Position numbers and translations under genes: made by a program
Shown: positions 42,842-51,380 of the stretch, in pieces
Layout of the letters: each line of letters opens with the position of its first letter
Numbering within the stretch: the first letter of the stretch is position 1
The notes under the pieces: generated by a model
The model's database searches: none
Told to the model about the DNA's origin: nothing
What the model saw: the letters and a program-made list of their open reading frames with translations, nothing else
DNA from: Leptolyngbya sp. Cla-17
GTDB taxonomy: Bacteria > Cyanobacteriota > Cyanobacteriia > Leptolyngbyales > Leptolyngbyaceae
Direction of reading: 5' to 3'
DNA length: 64,000 nucleotides
Assembly: GCF_016807185.1 (NCBI RefSeq)
Contig: NZ_JAEVYN010000001.1
Location: 310,001 to 374,000, forward strand

Positions 42842-44170
42842 ATGCAAGTCACCCATGAGCGCTGCGCTGGAATTGATGTTCACAAAAAGACGGTCGTGGT
42901 CTGTTGCTTAAGTTTGGATATGAATGGGAAACCGCAGCGCGAAACCCGCACCTACGGTACGACCATCCGCGAGTTGTTAAATCTGTGCGACTGGCTATCG
43001 AGTAGCGAGATCACGCACATTGCCATGGAAAGTACAGGGGAATATTGGAAACCCGTGTACAACGTATTGGAGAGCAGCTTTGAGGTGATAGTCGTGAACT
43101 CGCATCACTTCAAGCAAGTACCTGGACGCAAAACCGATGTCAAAGATGCCGAGTGGTTAGCCGAGCTACTGAGCTATGGACTCGTCCGTGGCAGTTTTAT
43201 TCCACCCCTGCCCCAACGTGATTTGCGCGACTTGACCCGCCAGCGCACGACGCTGATTCGCGAACGCGCGAGTGTCATCAATCGCCTGCAAAAAGTGTTG
43301 GAATGGGCAAATCTGAAGCTGGCATCGGTGGTCAGTGACATCGGGGGAGTCTCGTCGCGCGCCATACTCAAAGCACTGGTGGCAGGAGTTGAAGACCCAG
43401 AAGCCCTCGCTGAACTTGCCAGAGGACGCATGCGATCCAAGCAAGCCGAACTGATTGCAGCGCTCTCGGGTCGAGTGCGGGACCATCATCGGTTCTTGAT
43501 CCAAATGCATCTCGACCATCTAGAGTTTCTCGACCGCCAGCTCAAACCGTTTGACGCGCGAATCGAGCAGTTGATTGAGCAGCACATGCCTCCGGTCGAA
43601 GTCCTCGTTCCGGCGGCTGAATCCAAGCCTCAGACAGATTCTTCCTCTGACCTGCCGTTGGCGTGGCAGCAAGCGATGCCGTTGCTCGACAGCATTCCGG
43701 GAATCGCCCGTCACAGTGCTCAACTGCTGCTGGCAGAAATCGGGAGTGATATGCGACGCTTTCCCAGCGCCGCGCATCTGTGTAAGTGGGCTGGGGTTTG
43801 TCCGGGCAATCATGAGAGTGCGGGCAAACAATACTCTGGCAAAACTCCACCCGCAAATCGCTGGTTGCGAAGCATCTTGGTACAAATGGCAAATGCTGCT
43901 GTGCGCTGCAAAGCCTCCCATTTTGCTACGGTCTATCGCCGACTTGCGTCCCGTCGGGGACACAAACGCGCCATTGTTGCCGTCGCCCACCGCCTGTTGA
44001 TTGCGGTCTATCACATCCTCAAACAACACCAACCCTACCGCGACTACCGCACTACCGATTCGGGGCAACGCACCCAACACCAACTGCTCCAAACCTTGCA
44101 GCACCGGATAGAGCGGTTGGGATATCAGGTTCAATTAACGCCCCTTACCGCCCCTCAACCACCGAGCTAG
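42842..44170 (+). CDS. IS110-family recombinase/transposase
   Basis: The 442-residue protein has the N-terminal RuvC-like DEDD domain (ERCAGIDVHKKTVVV, HIAMESTGEYWKPVYNVLE, GRKTDVKDAEWLAELL) and the C-terminal transposase_20 domain (LLDSIPGIARHSAQLLLAEI, then KWAGVCPGNHESAGKQYSGK with the catalytic Ser region). It works with a bridge RNA to join a circular intermediate to its target without IR cleavage of DDE type. AAGGAGAAG precedes the ATG. Confidence 0.92.
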   Translation: MQVTHERCAGIDVHKKTVVVCCLSLDMNGKPQRETRTYGTTIRELLNLCDWLSSSEITHIAMESTGEYWKPVYNVLESSFEVIVVNSHHFKQVPGRKTDVKDAEWLAELLSYGLVRGSFIPPLPQRDLRDLTRQRTTLIRERASVINRLQKVLEWANLKLASVVSDIGGVSSRAILKALVAGVEDPEALAELARGRMRSKQAELIAALSGRVRDHHRFLIQMHLDHLEFLDRQLKPFDARIEQLIEQHMPPVEVLVPAAESKPQTDSSSDLPLAWQQAMPLLDSIPGIARHSAQLLLAEIGSDMRRFPSAAHLCKWAGVCPGNHESAGKQYSGKTPPANRWLRSILVQMANAAVRCKASHFATVYRRLASRRGHKRAIVAVAHRLLIAVYHILKQHQPYRDYRTTDSGQRTQHQLLQTLQHRIERLGYQVQLTPLTAPQPPS

Positions 44171-44434
44171 TCCTCTATTTTCAAAGCAGGTCTAGTGTGT
44201 TTAAGTGCTTTCTCACGACAGCGCAGTTTGCAAAGCTACAAATCCAGCTTGAGAAGCTGGTTGAGCCACATGAGGATGCGGTGCGAGTATATGTTCTGTA
44301 TGCGGGAGCAGTAAAGCGCAGGCTTACCTACGGATCAGAGAAGCCGCGCAAGGAAGAATTAATTATCCAATAGGACTTACGCGGAGAAAATAAGGGAGAT
44401 GTCTAGGATAGGGGCAAATTGCTAGAGTCAAGGT

Positions 44435-44661
44435 ATGAAAGAAGCAGTGACTCGACTGGACTACTGCCAATATCTGCTAGTCAGCCAGATCAACTATACG
44501 TTGACCAATTTTGCAGACCATAGCGAAAAGTTTTCTCACGACCAAATCAATCGGTATTTAGTGGGAGAAAAGGTTACCCCACGCTTGGTGTGGGAAAACG
44601 TTTCTAGCCAAGTTGTCCAAAGTGTAAAGGGCTATTTGGTGTTTGGCGACACGGTGTTATA
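44435..44661 (+). pseudogene. N-terminal fragment of an IS701-like transposase
   Basis: It reads MKEAVTRLDYCQYLLVSQIN, SHDQINRYLVGEKVTPRLVW and YLVFGDTVL, the start of a cyanobacterial IS701/IS4-type transposase whose catalytic motif would be FDDTVLDK. The frame breaks there, where the IS630 element has landed. TAGGACTTACGCGG just upstream at the cas2 stop resembles the ends of such elements. The catalytic remainder is not found. Confidence 0.7.
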
Positions 44662-45820
44662 CGGAATTGAGTAGGGGAGTATCATTTAGCAAGATGAAAA
44701 AGGTACTCTGTCCATGCCTCGACCCCGCACTCAAATTAGCCCTCATCTAGACTACGCAGATCTAACTCAGCGGTATGTTCAGTGCCAAGATGCTGGCGAG
44801 AAAAACCGTTGGTTGGTGATTCGATTGCTCAGTCATCCAAAGACTCCGATGAGCATCGAACAAACCGCTGAGATTTGTGGACTCAGTTGTAGTGGAGTGC
44901 GGAAAATTGCCCGTCGCTACAACGCCGAGGGTGCGGTCGGACTAGTCAATCGGCAACGCTTGAACCCTGGGGGCAATCGGTTGGCTTTAAGTGATGAACA
45001 GCAACGGCTATTGCGGCAACGCTTACAGAGTGCCCCGGATGATGGCGGACTCTGGAGTGGACCGAAAGTTGGGGAGTATATCGAAACCTACTTTGGCATT
45101 TGCTTACACCCCTCAACAGCCTGGAAGTATCTACGACGTTTGGGGTTGAGCTTGCAGGTGCCGCGTCCGGTGCATCATCAAAGCGCAACCCTTGAGCAGC
45201 AAGCAGAGTTCAAAGCAGGATTGGCAGGTCATGTGGCGTGGTTGCGCTCGTTGTTTCCCAATCGGGAGATTGTAATTTGGGCGGAAGACGAAGCTCGATT
45301 AGGCTTGCAACCCATTGTCAGGCGGGTTTGGGCACCCATAGGAGAACGCCCATCAGCGCATCATTCTCGCCGCTATCAATGGGTCTACACCTATGGTTTT
45401 GTCCATCCTGCCACTGGAGCGAGCTACTTCCTTTTATTGCCCCGTGCCAATGTCTCCATGATGCAGATGGCGTTAGAGCTATTTGCGGCTCAGGTCAATC
45501 CCCATCGTCAGCAGTTGATCATTCTATTGGTTGATCAGGCCGCGTGGCATATGAGCCAAAAACTTCAGGTGCCCCCCGGCATTTTCTTCTACCCGCTATT
45601 GCCCTATACCCTCCAACTGCAACCCACTGAATGTGTCTGGTCTTTGCTGCGCGAAGCAATCGCTAATCAAGTGTTTGACAATCTTGATGCTTTAGAGGAT
45701 GTCTTAGTCAAGCGGTGCCAATGGTTGATGCAGCATCCTGTGATAGTTCAAGGCAAAGTGGGCTTTGATTGGATTCAAGCAATTTAATCTGGTCAAAAAG
45801 TACTGCCTTCCGCAATTCCG
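44662..45820 (+). mobile_element. IS630-family insertion sequence (copy 3, apparently intact)
   Basis: The ends CGGAATTG at 44662 and CAATTCCG at 45820 are inverted and bounded by TA on both sides (44660-44661, 45821-45822). The repeat extends with mismatches to about 25 bases. The 1159-bp element holds one uninterrupted transposase gene, unlike copies 1 and 2. It lies between two older transposase fragments. Confidence 0.87.
44714..45787 (+). CDS. IS630 transposase, single full-length ORF
   Basis: The 357-residue protein has an N-terminal double helix-turn-helix (SIEQTAEICGLSCSGVRKIA, then GPKVGEYIETYFGICLHPST) and the DDE site: Asp in VIWAEDEARLGLQP, Asp in LILLVDQAAWHMS and Glu in LQLQPTECVWSLLR. 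The last motif differs from the usual PELNPIE. The protein is full length, so the element may still be active. Confidence 0.9.
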   Translation: MPRPRTQISPHLDYADLTQRYVQCQDAGEKNRWLVIRLLSHPKTPMSIEQTAEICGLSCSGVRKIARRYNAEGAVGLVNRQRLNPGGNRLALSDEQQRLLRQRLQSAPDDGGLWSGPKVGEYIETYFGICLHPSTAWKYLRRLGLSLQVPRPVHHQSATLEQQAEFKAGLAGHVAWLRSLFPNREIVIWAEDEARLGLQPIVRRVWAPIGERPSAHHSRRYQWVYTYGFVHPATGASYFLLLPRANVSMMQMALELFAAQVNPHRQQLIILLVDQAAWHMSQKLQVPPGIFFYPLLPYTLQLQPTECVWSLLREAIANQVFDNLDALEDVLVKRCQWLMQHPVIVQGKVGFDWIQAI

Positions 45821-45982
45821 TATGAGATCTGGTATCTGCCGACCTATTCTCCTGACTTGAACAAGATTGAGCGTTGGTGGTTTGTGCTCAAAAACTGGAT
45901 GCGGCAACGGTGGGATGAATTTGACAACTTTCGGGATTGTGTCGATGCCGCGTTTAAGAACTGTCCTAACGTACTTTCGTAG
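45821..45982 (+). pseudogene. C-terminal fragment of an IS630-type transposase
   Basis: Directly after the right end of IS630 copy 3 the frame reads YEIWYLPTYSPDLNKIERWW, the third catalytic block (Glu in NKIE), and ends KNCPNVLS, stop. The rest of this transposase is absent. It is older than the element beside it. Confidence 0.75.
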
Positions 45983-46017
45983 TGCTATATTGGCCCGAAC
46001 TACACAATCTGGCACTG

Positions 46018-46674
46018 ATGAATTTGTTTGGTTTTCTTAGGATTGAATCGGGTAAACCGGAAGCTGGAAAAGGCTGGCGGGTGAACCAGATTGCGCGATT
46101 GCCCTTTGGGGATGCCATGATGCAGGTGATGGTTCGCGCCTTTTTGGAACAGGGGATGATGTGGGAATCTGAGACCAATCCAACGCTTCCACTTAACGAT
46201 TTCCAACCCGCTTTGCAACCCTATTTTCCACAATGGCAGAATGTCTTAGTCTTACCTCAATATGGGTTTCGTGCTGGGGTGTATACCTTTAGGGTATCGC
46301 TGGGTAAAGCATGGCGACGGATTGCGCTATCGAGTGAAATGATGCTGGTTGATCTCAGCCGTTTAATTCTGGAATCCGTCGATTTTGATACGGATCATCT
46401 GGATATGTTCAGGTATAGAAATCAAACGGGTCGCACGGTTGAAGTGTCTCATCCCTATGCAGATGGATCTCCTTCAACGGACGAAGTTCGGATTGGCGAT
46501 CTGCCGCTGGCTGAGGGAGCTTCCATGACTTATATCTTTGACTTTGGTGATTGGTGGGAATTTGCTGTACAGCTAGAGGCGATTCAGCCGGACGATGCGA
46601 GATCGCAGTATGCAGAGATTCTTGACAGTCATGGTGATGCACCACCGCAGTATCCAGACTGGGAGGAGGAGTAA
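46018..46674 (+). CDS. pRiA4b ORF-3-like protein, possibly 5'-truncated
   Basis: The C-terminal ~130 residues match the plasmid pRiA4b ORF-3 fold: YTFRVSLGKAWRRIALSSEM, then DDHLDMFRYRN-like TDHLDMFRY and TYIFDFGDWWEFAVQLEAI. The start of the protein (MNLFGFLRI, QIARLPFGDAMMQVM) looks like the middle of a longer family member, so the first part was probably lost when the transposase remnants arrived. The GTG at 45982 would extend it by 12 residues. Function of the family is unknown. Confidence 0.7.
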   Translation: MNLFGFLRIESGKPEAGKGWRVNQIARLPFGDAMMQVMVRAFLEQGMMWESETNPTLPLNDFQPALQPYFPQWQNVLVLPQYGFRAGVYTFRVSLGKAWRRIALSSEMMLVDLSRLILESVDFDTDHLDMFRYRNQTGRTVEVSHPYADGSPSTDEVRIGDLPLAEGASMTYIFDFGDWWEFAVQLEAIQPDDARSQYAEILDSHGDAPPQYPDWEEE

Positions 46675-46740
46675 CGGGACAATCAATCACGGCGATCGCC
46701 CCTTCCATGCCTCCCTATTGCGGGAGTTTGCGCCATATCC

Positions 46741-47160
46741 AGGTTACTGGTTACGCAGTATCAGAACGAAGTTGCCAACATCATTCGATACGGCGGTTCC
46801 CGCAAGGAAACCAGCATTCGCAATGCATTTGAGCGAATTTGAGCGATTGCTAAACGAGTATTGCAAGCCCCGCAACTATCTGTTTATCCCAGAGTTGGAT
46901 TTTAAGACAAAGTTCAACACGATGGGTTTTCCCGATGGCCGGTCAAAGATGCGAGCCGATTAGAGCATGGCTGGTGGCAAAGCAAGGACGAGTACGATCG
47001 CCTTGACAAAGAAACTGAGAAAAAGTTTGAGAAAGGCTACCCCGACGAAAATATTCTATTTGAAGACTCTTAAACTGCCGTCCTAATTCAACACAGTCAG
47101 GAGATTGTCCGTGCTTCGATGAAGGATGCCGGTGAGGGAGCTATTGCAACGAGTCTGCAC
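46741..47160 (+). pseudogene. Remnant of a type ISP-like restriction-modification enzyme
   Basis: Different frames give LVTQYQNEVANIIRYGGS and KETSIRNAFERI, then LLNEYCKPRNYLFIPELDFK, then GYPDENILFEDS, stop, and LIQHSQEIVRASMKD. This is the N-terminal region of the large helicase/N6-methylase enzymes that start with a Mrr-like nuclease domain. Several frameshifts and the loss of the whole C-terminal part make it a pseudogene. The gap 46675-47266 shows nothing else. Confidence 0.7.
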
Positions 47161-47266
47161 CATCACCATTGAAACAATAGCGATCGTCCAACGGATGCCA
47201 ATCGAGTGAGGCAAGAGTAATTGAGTCGATCAATTAAATTGAAATCTCAGGAGTTAAAACCACACC

Positions 47267-47845
47267 GTGACACAGGCACTTGAACAGCGAATCTACACAA
47301 CTGAAGAGTATCTTGAACTGGAGGTTGCATCTGAAATCCGCAGTGAATATCGCAGTGGAGCAATTATTTCCATGACTGGCGGAACACCGAACCATAATGA
47401 ATTGGCAATTAATCTTGCAGCCCTTTTAAAAACTGCTTTGCGAGGCAAGTCCTACCGTATTTTTGGAGCCGTTCAACGGCTTTGGGTTCCCGATCGCACG
47501 CTTTATACCTATCCTGATGTCATGGTGGTCGAAAAGCCTCTACAACTTCAAACAGGGCGCACCGATACCGTGATCAACCCATGCTTTATGGCGGAAGTTC
47601 TTTCCAAATCAACTCAGGATTACGACCACGGCGAAAAGTTTTCAGCCTACCGTACCATCGAAAGTTTCTTTGAATATTTACTGGTCGATCAGTACCGTGT
47701 TCATGTAGAACATTATGTCAAAACTGCTGCGAATCAATGGCTACTGTCAGAATACGATGATCCGACTATCACATTGTCTCTGAGAACTTTTGAAGCCCAA
47801 ATTAAAATCATCGATCTCTATGAAAACATCGACCTTAATGTTTGA
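47267..47845 (+). CDS. Uma2 family endonuclease
   Basis: The 192 residues start at GTG with CAGGAG 13 bases upstream. It begins with IYTTEEYLELEVASEIRSEY and contains the nuclease site in YTYPDVMVVEKP, FMAEVLSKSTQDYDHGEKF and SFFEYLLVDQ. This is the short Uma2 type. It is the third complete Uma2 gene of the window. Confidence 0.87.
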   Translation: MTQALEQRIYTTEEYLELEVASEIRSEYRSGAIISMTGGTPNHNELAINLAALLKTALRGKSYRIFGAVQRLWVPDRTLYTYPDVMVVEKPLQLQTGRTDTVINPCFMAEVLSKSTQDYDHGEKFSAYRTIESFFEYLLVDQYRVHVEHYVKTAANQWLLSEYDDPTITLSLRTFEAQIKIIDLYENIDLNV

Positions 47846-47873
47846 GCAAACGTTGAGGGCAACCAAACACAGG

Positions 47874-48947
47874 CTAGGTGAGAATTGCAGCAAACCATTG
47901 TTCCATGCGATCGCCCATTGCCTTTAAGGAGTAGTCTTGTTCTGCCTGTTCTCGGCAATCACGGCGATCTATTTGGTCAATCTTTGCGATCGCGTCAACT
48001 AAACCCTTAACGCGATCGGGGGGGACGAGCCAGCCTGTTTTGCCATCTCGGACAATTTCTGCGGGACCATCGCGATCATAGGCAATGACCGGAACGCCAC
48101 AGGCAAGCGCTTCGATCACCACATTGCCAAACGCTTCCACCCAGCGGGGAGTCATCAACAAGGCTCGGCACTTACCTAATTCTTGCTGCAACTCTGCGGT
48201 CAATAAAAACCCTTCATAAGTCACAGGTGCATCGGGATACTGGTCGCAAATGTCGTGCCAATAGGGCACATCCTGCAACACGCCCCAAATTTTGAGGGGA
48301 ATTCCGGTGGCTTGAGCGGCAGCCACCGCATCTTCCAAGCCTTTTTCAGGGGCAAGCCGACCGACCCACGCCAGCGTATTGTCAGGCTCAGCGCAAAATT
48401 GATACTGAGACAGATCAAAGCCGTTGCCCACGACGCGGCAGCGATCGCCAAACTCAAAGGTTTCGGCTTGAGCGCGACTGTGAAGGGCGATCGCGCTAGG
48501 AAAATCCGTAACCACCTGCCCAATCATTTGATCTATGGCATCGGTTAATGAACCCATACTGACTAGATGAGCGATCGGAGTTTGAAAAAACGGAGTCAGG
48601 TAAAAAGGTAGCCAGTCATAGGCAAAGTTAAGAATCAGGTCATAGTCTGTCTGCACCAGACGAGCATAAGCCCACATATTTGCCAACACCGACTCCGGCG
48701 GCAGCGCTACCCAAGCCTCTCGTCCTTCACTCTGCGCCGTACTTTGCAACCGACCGGGAATCTCAATCACCGGAAAGCCTTGCAAAACGGAGCCTGCCGG
48801 AGCAACGATAGTGATACTGTGGTTGCGATCGCGCAGTGCCTGGGCGATATTTTTTAGCGTTAGTTCCACGCCGCCGCCCATCCCAGACCCCAACGGTCCT
48901 ACCGAAGTCGAGAGAAACAGCAGCTTGAGCGGCGAAATAGAATCCAT
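47874..48947 (-). CDS. Glycosyltransferase family 4
   Basis: The 357-residue GT-B protein has LFLSTSVGPLGSGMGGGVEL at its N-terminus, VGNGFDLSQYQF, then AWVGRLAPEKGLEDAVAAA and PRWVEAFGNVVIEALACGVP with the E-x7-E nucleotide-sugar motif (EAFGNVVIE). It transfers a sugar from a nucleotide donor to an unknown acceptor, probably in cell-surface or glycolipid synthesis. It is a retaining-type enzyme by family. Confidence 0.88.
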   Translation of the reverse strand: MDSISPLKLLFLSTSVGPLGSGMGGGVELTLKNIAQALRDRNHSITIVAPAGSVLQGFPVIEIPGRLQSTAQSEGREAWVALPPESVLANMWAYARLVQTDYDLILNFAYDWLPFYLTPFFQTPIAHLVSMGSLTDAIDQMIGQVVTDFPSAIALHSRAQAETFEFGDRCRVVGNGFDLSQYQFCAEPDNTLAWVGRLAPEKGLEDAVAAAQATGIPLKIWGVLQDVPYWHDICDQYPDAPVTYEGFLLTAELQQELGKCRALLMTPRWVEAFGNVVIEALACGVPVIAYDRDGPAEIVRDGKTGWLVPPDRVKGLVDAIAKIDQIDRRDCREQAEQDYSLKAMGDRMEQWFAAILT

Positions 48948-49019
48948 AAGAAGTTTAGTGATCCGTCAAGTTCAATTTGATAGGTTGATTTCCTATTACT
49001 CCATACTCCGCACTCTTTC

Positions 49020-50090
49020 TCAGTCCTGCTCTGCCACTTTCACCGGTAGCTGAGCCGTTTCTTGAATCGGTGCATCCGATTGATCGAGTTGCAATGCTTC
49101 CGAGATCGGAACTTGCCGCATGGATTGAAATTTCTCAGCCAGCACATCCCGCTGATTAATTAGATAAATGCTGATGAGCGTTAGCCCTACGCCCATCCAC
49201 TGAATTTGACTCAGCATTTCACCTAGAAACAGATTACTAAAAAAGAGGGCAAAAACAGGCGTGAGGAAAGTCAAGGAACTCAGGCTGGTCAGACTACCGC
49301 TAGCAGCAAAATAGAAAAATACGCCATAGGCGATCGCGCTGCCAAATATAGTCGAGTAACCCATCGCCAACCAGTTCGACGCATCTAGATGGACAAATTG
49401 CTCCGTTTCATATTGAGCCGATAGGGCAAACAGTGGCAATCCACCCAAAATCATATGCCAACCCGTTGCCGCGATCGGGTCGGCATGACGACTCACATAT
49501 CGCATCAACACGGTTCCCACCGCCATCGACAGCGATGCCAACAGCATCAACCACTGCCCATTCTGAAATAGATCATGGACTAAATCGCTCCCCAAGTGAG
49601 CGCTGTCTAACGACACCTGCCCCTGAAGCAAATTCATAATCCACTCATCGGGCAAACCCAACAGGCTAATCCCCGCAATGCCAAAGCCTAAGCCCAGAAA
49701 GCCCCACAGCCCAATCGTTTCGCTAAACAACACCCACGCCATCAGCGCCACGGCTAACGGTTGCGAATCAATCATCACCGAGCCTAACCCTGCTCCAGTT
49801 CTAACTAAGCCTTCCGCCAAAAATCCCTGAAACAGGACTCCATCCACTAAGGCAAAGAGCGCAATCCACAGCCAAGCCTGCCACCCTTTGGGCTGCGGCT
49901 TACCGCTAATTATTGCCGTGGCCAGCACCAAAGCTCCCGCCGGAACCAGCCGCACTCCTGCCATAAATAGCGGAGTTGTATTTGGCATCACTCCTTTCAT
50001 GGCAACCATCGCCGTTCCCCAAAAGAAAAAAGGAGAAATCAACAGCAATGGATAAAATAGGAAACTAGGCTTAGTGGACTCGGTGTTCAT
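49020..50090 (-). CDS. EamA/DMT-family transporter
   Basis: The 356-residue protein has ten hydrophobic segments in two EamA repeats (start FFFWGTAMVAMKGVMPNTTP; second repeat LASLSMAVGTVLMRYVSRHA) and a soluble C-terminal tail of ~45 residues. The central loop between repeats is longer than usual. Such proteins export amino acids, nucleosides or drugs; the substrate is unknown. Its gene is upstream of the GT4 gene on the same strand by 72 bases. Confidence 0.88.
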   Translation of the reverse strand: MNTESTKPSFLFYPLLLISPFFFWGTAMVAMKGVMPNTTPLFMAGVRLVPAGALVLATAIISGKPQPKGWQAWLWIALFALVDGVLFQGFLAEGLVRTGAGLGSVMIDSQPLAVALMAWVLFSETIGLWGFLGLGFGIAGISLLGLPDEWIMNLLQGQVSLDSAHLGSDLVHDLFQNGQWLMLLASLSMAVGTVLMRYVSRHADPIAATGWHMILGGLPLFALSAQYETEQFVHLDASNWLAMGYSTIFGSAIAYGVFFYFAASGSLTSLSSLTFLTPVFALFFSNLFLGEMLSQIQWMGVGLTLISIYLINQRDVLAEKFQSMRQVPISEALQLDQSDAPIQETAQLPVKVAEQD

Positions 50091-50274
50091 GGGTTTAATT
50101 GGATGAAAGGTGAAGACCCAGAGGCAAGTAATTAATCCGCCTTTGTTCAGCGACTTACGGATTGCAATCTAATGCCGCTTTATCTAATTAAAACTAATTC
50201 TATACTTATGTTAAGGGCTGGTCGTGTTTAGCGATACGTCTAGCGTTGAATCCTTTTAGTGAATGACACGCATC

Positions 50275-51114
50275 ATGGTTTGGCCGTTTAAGCCTCGATT
50301 TAAAAAACAAATTGCTCGGATTGAAATCAATGGCGCGATCGCCGGGGCGACTCGCAAACATGTATTAGAAGCATTAAAGACCGTTGAGGAACGCAAATTT
50401 CCAGCATTGCTGCTGCGGATTGATAGCCCTGGTGGCACTGTAGGCGACTCTCAAGAAATCTATGCTGCTCTTAAGCGTCTCCAGGAAAAGATCAAAATTG
50501 TCGCTAGTTTTGGCAATATTTCAGCATCCGGCGGCGTGTATATCGGCATGGGTGCCCAACACATCATGGCAAATCCCGGCACGATTACCGGTAGTATTGG
50601 GGTGATTTTACGCGGGAATAATTTAGAGCGTTTATTAGAACGCGTTGGTGTGTCTTTTAAGGTGATTAAGTCGGGTCCCTACAAAGATATCTTGGCATTC
50701 GATCGCGAAATGACCGAGCCAGAACGCCACATTTTACAGGAACTGATTGACATTAGCTATCAGCAGTTTGTCCAAACCATTGCCGACGCTCGTCATCTTG
50801 CCGTGGATACCGTCAAAACCTTTGCGGATGGACGGGTGTTTACTGGGCAACAGGCGTTGGAACTAGGCGTGGTTGATCGGTTAGGCTCGGAAGAAGATGC
50901 TCGTCGGTGGACAGCCGAATTAGTAGGTCTAGATCCTGAAAAAACGCGCTGCTTTACATTAGAAGAACGAAAGCCTTTAGTCAGTCGGCTACTATCGCGT
51001 GAGTCAAGTCAGCTTAATCAATTCAGCAACTTTCCCGGCATGGCAGTTGGGACAAAATGGCTAGAGTTCGAGCTAGCGACCAATGGGCTACCGCTATGGC
51101 TTTACCGCCCCTAA
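50275..51114 (+). CDS. sppA: Signal peptide peptidase SppA (short type)
   Basis: About 279 residues from MVWPFKPRFKKQIARIEING, the usual cyanobacterial start; an ATG four codons earlier is possible. The S49 protease fold is visible as LRIDSPGGTVGDSQEIYAAL, the nucleophile Ser in SASGGVYIGMGA, GTITGSIGVI and the catalytic Lys in SGPYKDI. It degrades cleaved signal peptides in or at membranes; in cyanobacteria SppA paralogues act on light-harvesting structures. Confidence 0.93.
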   Translation: MVWPFKPRFKKQIARIEINGAIAGATRKHVLEALKTVEERKFPALLLRIDSPGGTVGDSQEIYAALKRLQEKIKIVASFGNISASGGVYIGMGAQHIMANPGTITGSIGVILRGNNLERLLERVGVSFKVIKSGPYKDILAFDREMTEPERHILQELIDISYQQFVQTIADARHLAVDTVKTFADGRVFTGQQALELGVVDRLGSEEDARRWTAELVGLDPEKTRCFTLEERKPLVSRLLSRESSQLNQFSNFPGMAVGTKWLEFELATNGLPLWLYRP

Positions 51115-51226
51115 TCGCCCGAACCAAATCGTTGCACTGCGATCGCCCCTTTTTGGTATGCTGACAAAGCTTAGATGAAACGCTCTAATTAAGAGCAATG
51201 AGCGTGATAAACTAGGTATTCCTTAT

Positions 51227-51307
51227 GCGGGTGTGGCGGAATTGGTATACGCGCACGCTTGAGGTGCGTGTGGCTTTGCCTTGCGAGTTCGAGTCTCGCC
51301 ATCCGCA
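51227..51307 (+). tRNA. tRNA-Leu (anticodon GAG)
   Basis: GCGGGTG pairs with CATCCGC in the acceptor stem. The D arm has GGCGGAATTGGTATACGC, the anticodon stem CACGC/GCGTG encloses TTGAGGT with anticodon GAG, a class II variable arm follows, and the T arm has GAGTTCGAGTCTC. Discriminator is A and CCA is not encoded. A strong terminator follows 10 bases later. Confidence 0.95.
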
Positions 51308-51316
51308 TATGATCTC

Positions 51317-51353
51317 AAACAGAAAGCCCAGTCGATGACTGGGCTTTCTGTTT
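51317..51353 (+). terminator. Strong intrinsic terminator after tRNA-Leu
   Basis: AAACAGAAAGCCCAGTC and GACTGGGCTTTCTGTTT form a perfect 17-bp stem with a 3-base loop and a short T run. It ends the tRNA-Leu transcript and can also act toward petG, whose 3' end is 28 bases away on the other strand. Confidence 0.85.
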
Positions 51354-51380
51354 ACAGGCATTTTAAGTCAAACACCTGAT

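Larger units (their letters stand above)
42613..44187 (+). mobile_element. IS110-family element
   Basis: Reconstruction of the interrupted IS5 terminal repeat places the boundaries at the AG core (42613-42614 and 44188-44189). The element is 1575 bp with one core copy. It has no inverted repeats, a 227-base left leader, the recombinase gene, and only 17 bases after the stop. This is the layout of IS110-group elements, which are guided by a bridge RNA. Confidence 0.8.
41720..44193 (+). mobile_element. IS5-type insertion sequence, itself interrupted by IS110
   Basis: The left end starts AGACCTCTTGCGTGAAT at 41720. The right end is split: ATTCACGCAAGAG at 42602-42614 and AGGTCT at 44188-44193. 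If the IS110 element and one AG copy are removed, the right end reads ATTCACGCAAGAGGTCT, the exact inverse of the left end. The target duplication is AGT (41717-41719 and 44194-44196). The original IS5 length was about 899 bp. Protein type fits the IS5 family (IS1031/IS427-like). Confidence 0.85.
41601..44373 (+). pseudogene. cas2: cas2 split by an insertion sequence
   Basis: The 5' part (41601-41719) reads MSKQFYLLTYDLADTKAASK then RRT, followed by one frameshift and LLSGYGKWTHYS. The 3' part (44194-44373) continues SVFKCFLTTAQFAKLQIQL and ends after VYVLYAGAVKRRLTYGSEKP. Together they form a whole Cas2 fold with the ferredoxin-like core. The AGT at the junction is present on both sides of the insert, a target duplication. 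The gene has both a frameshift and a 2.5-kb insertion. Confidence 0.87.

Noticed and set aside
43520..44134. Long minus-strand frames inside the IS110 gene
   Set aside because: They are mirror frames of the recombinase gene, without any domain signature.
41094..44373. A working CRISPR adaptation module
   Set aside because: Every cas gene is truncated, frameshifted or interrupted and no repeat-spacer array is visible in the window.
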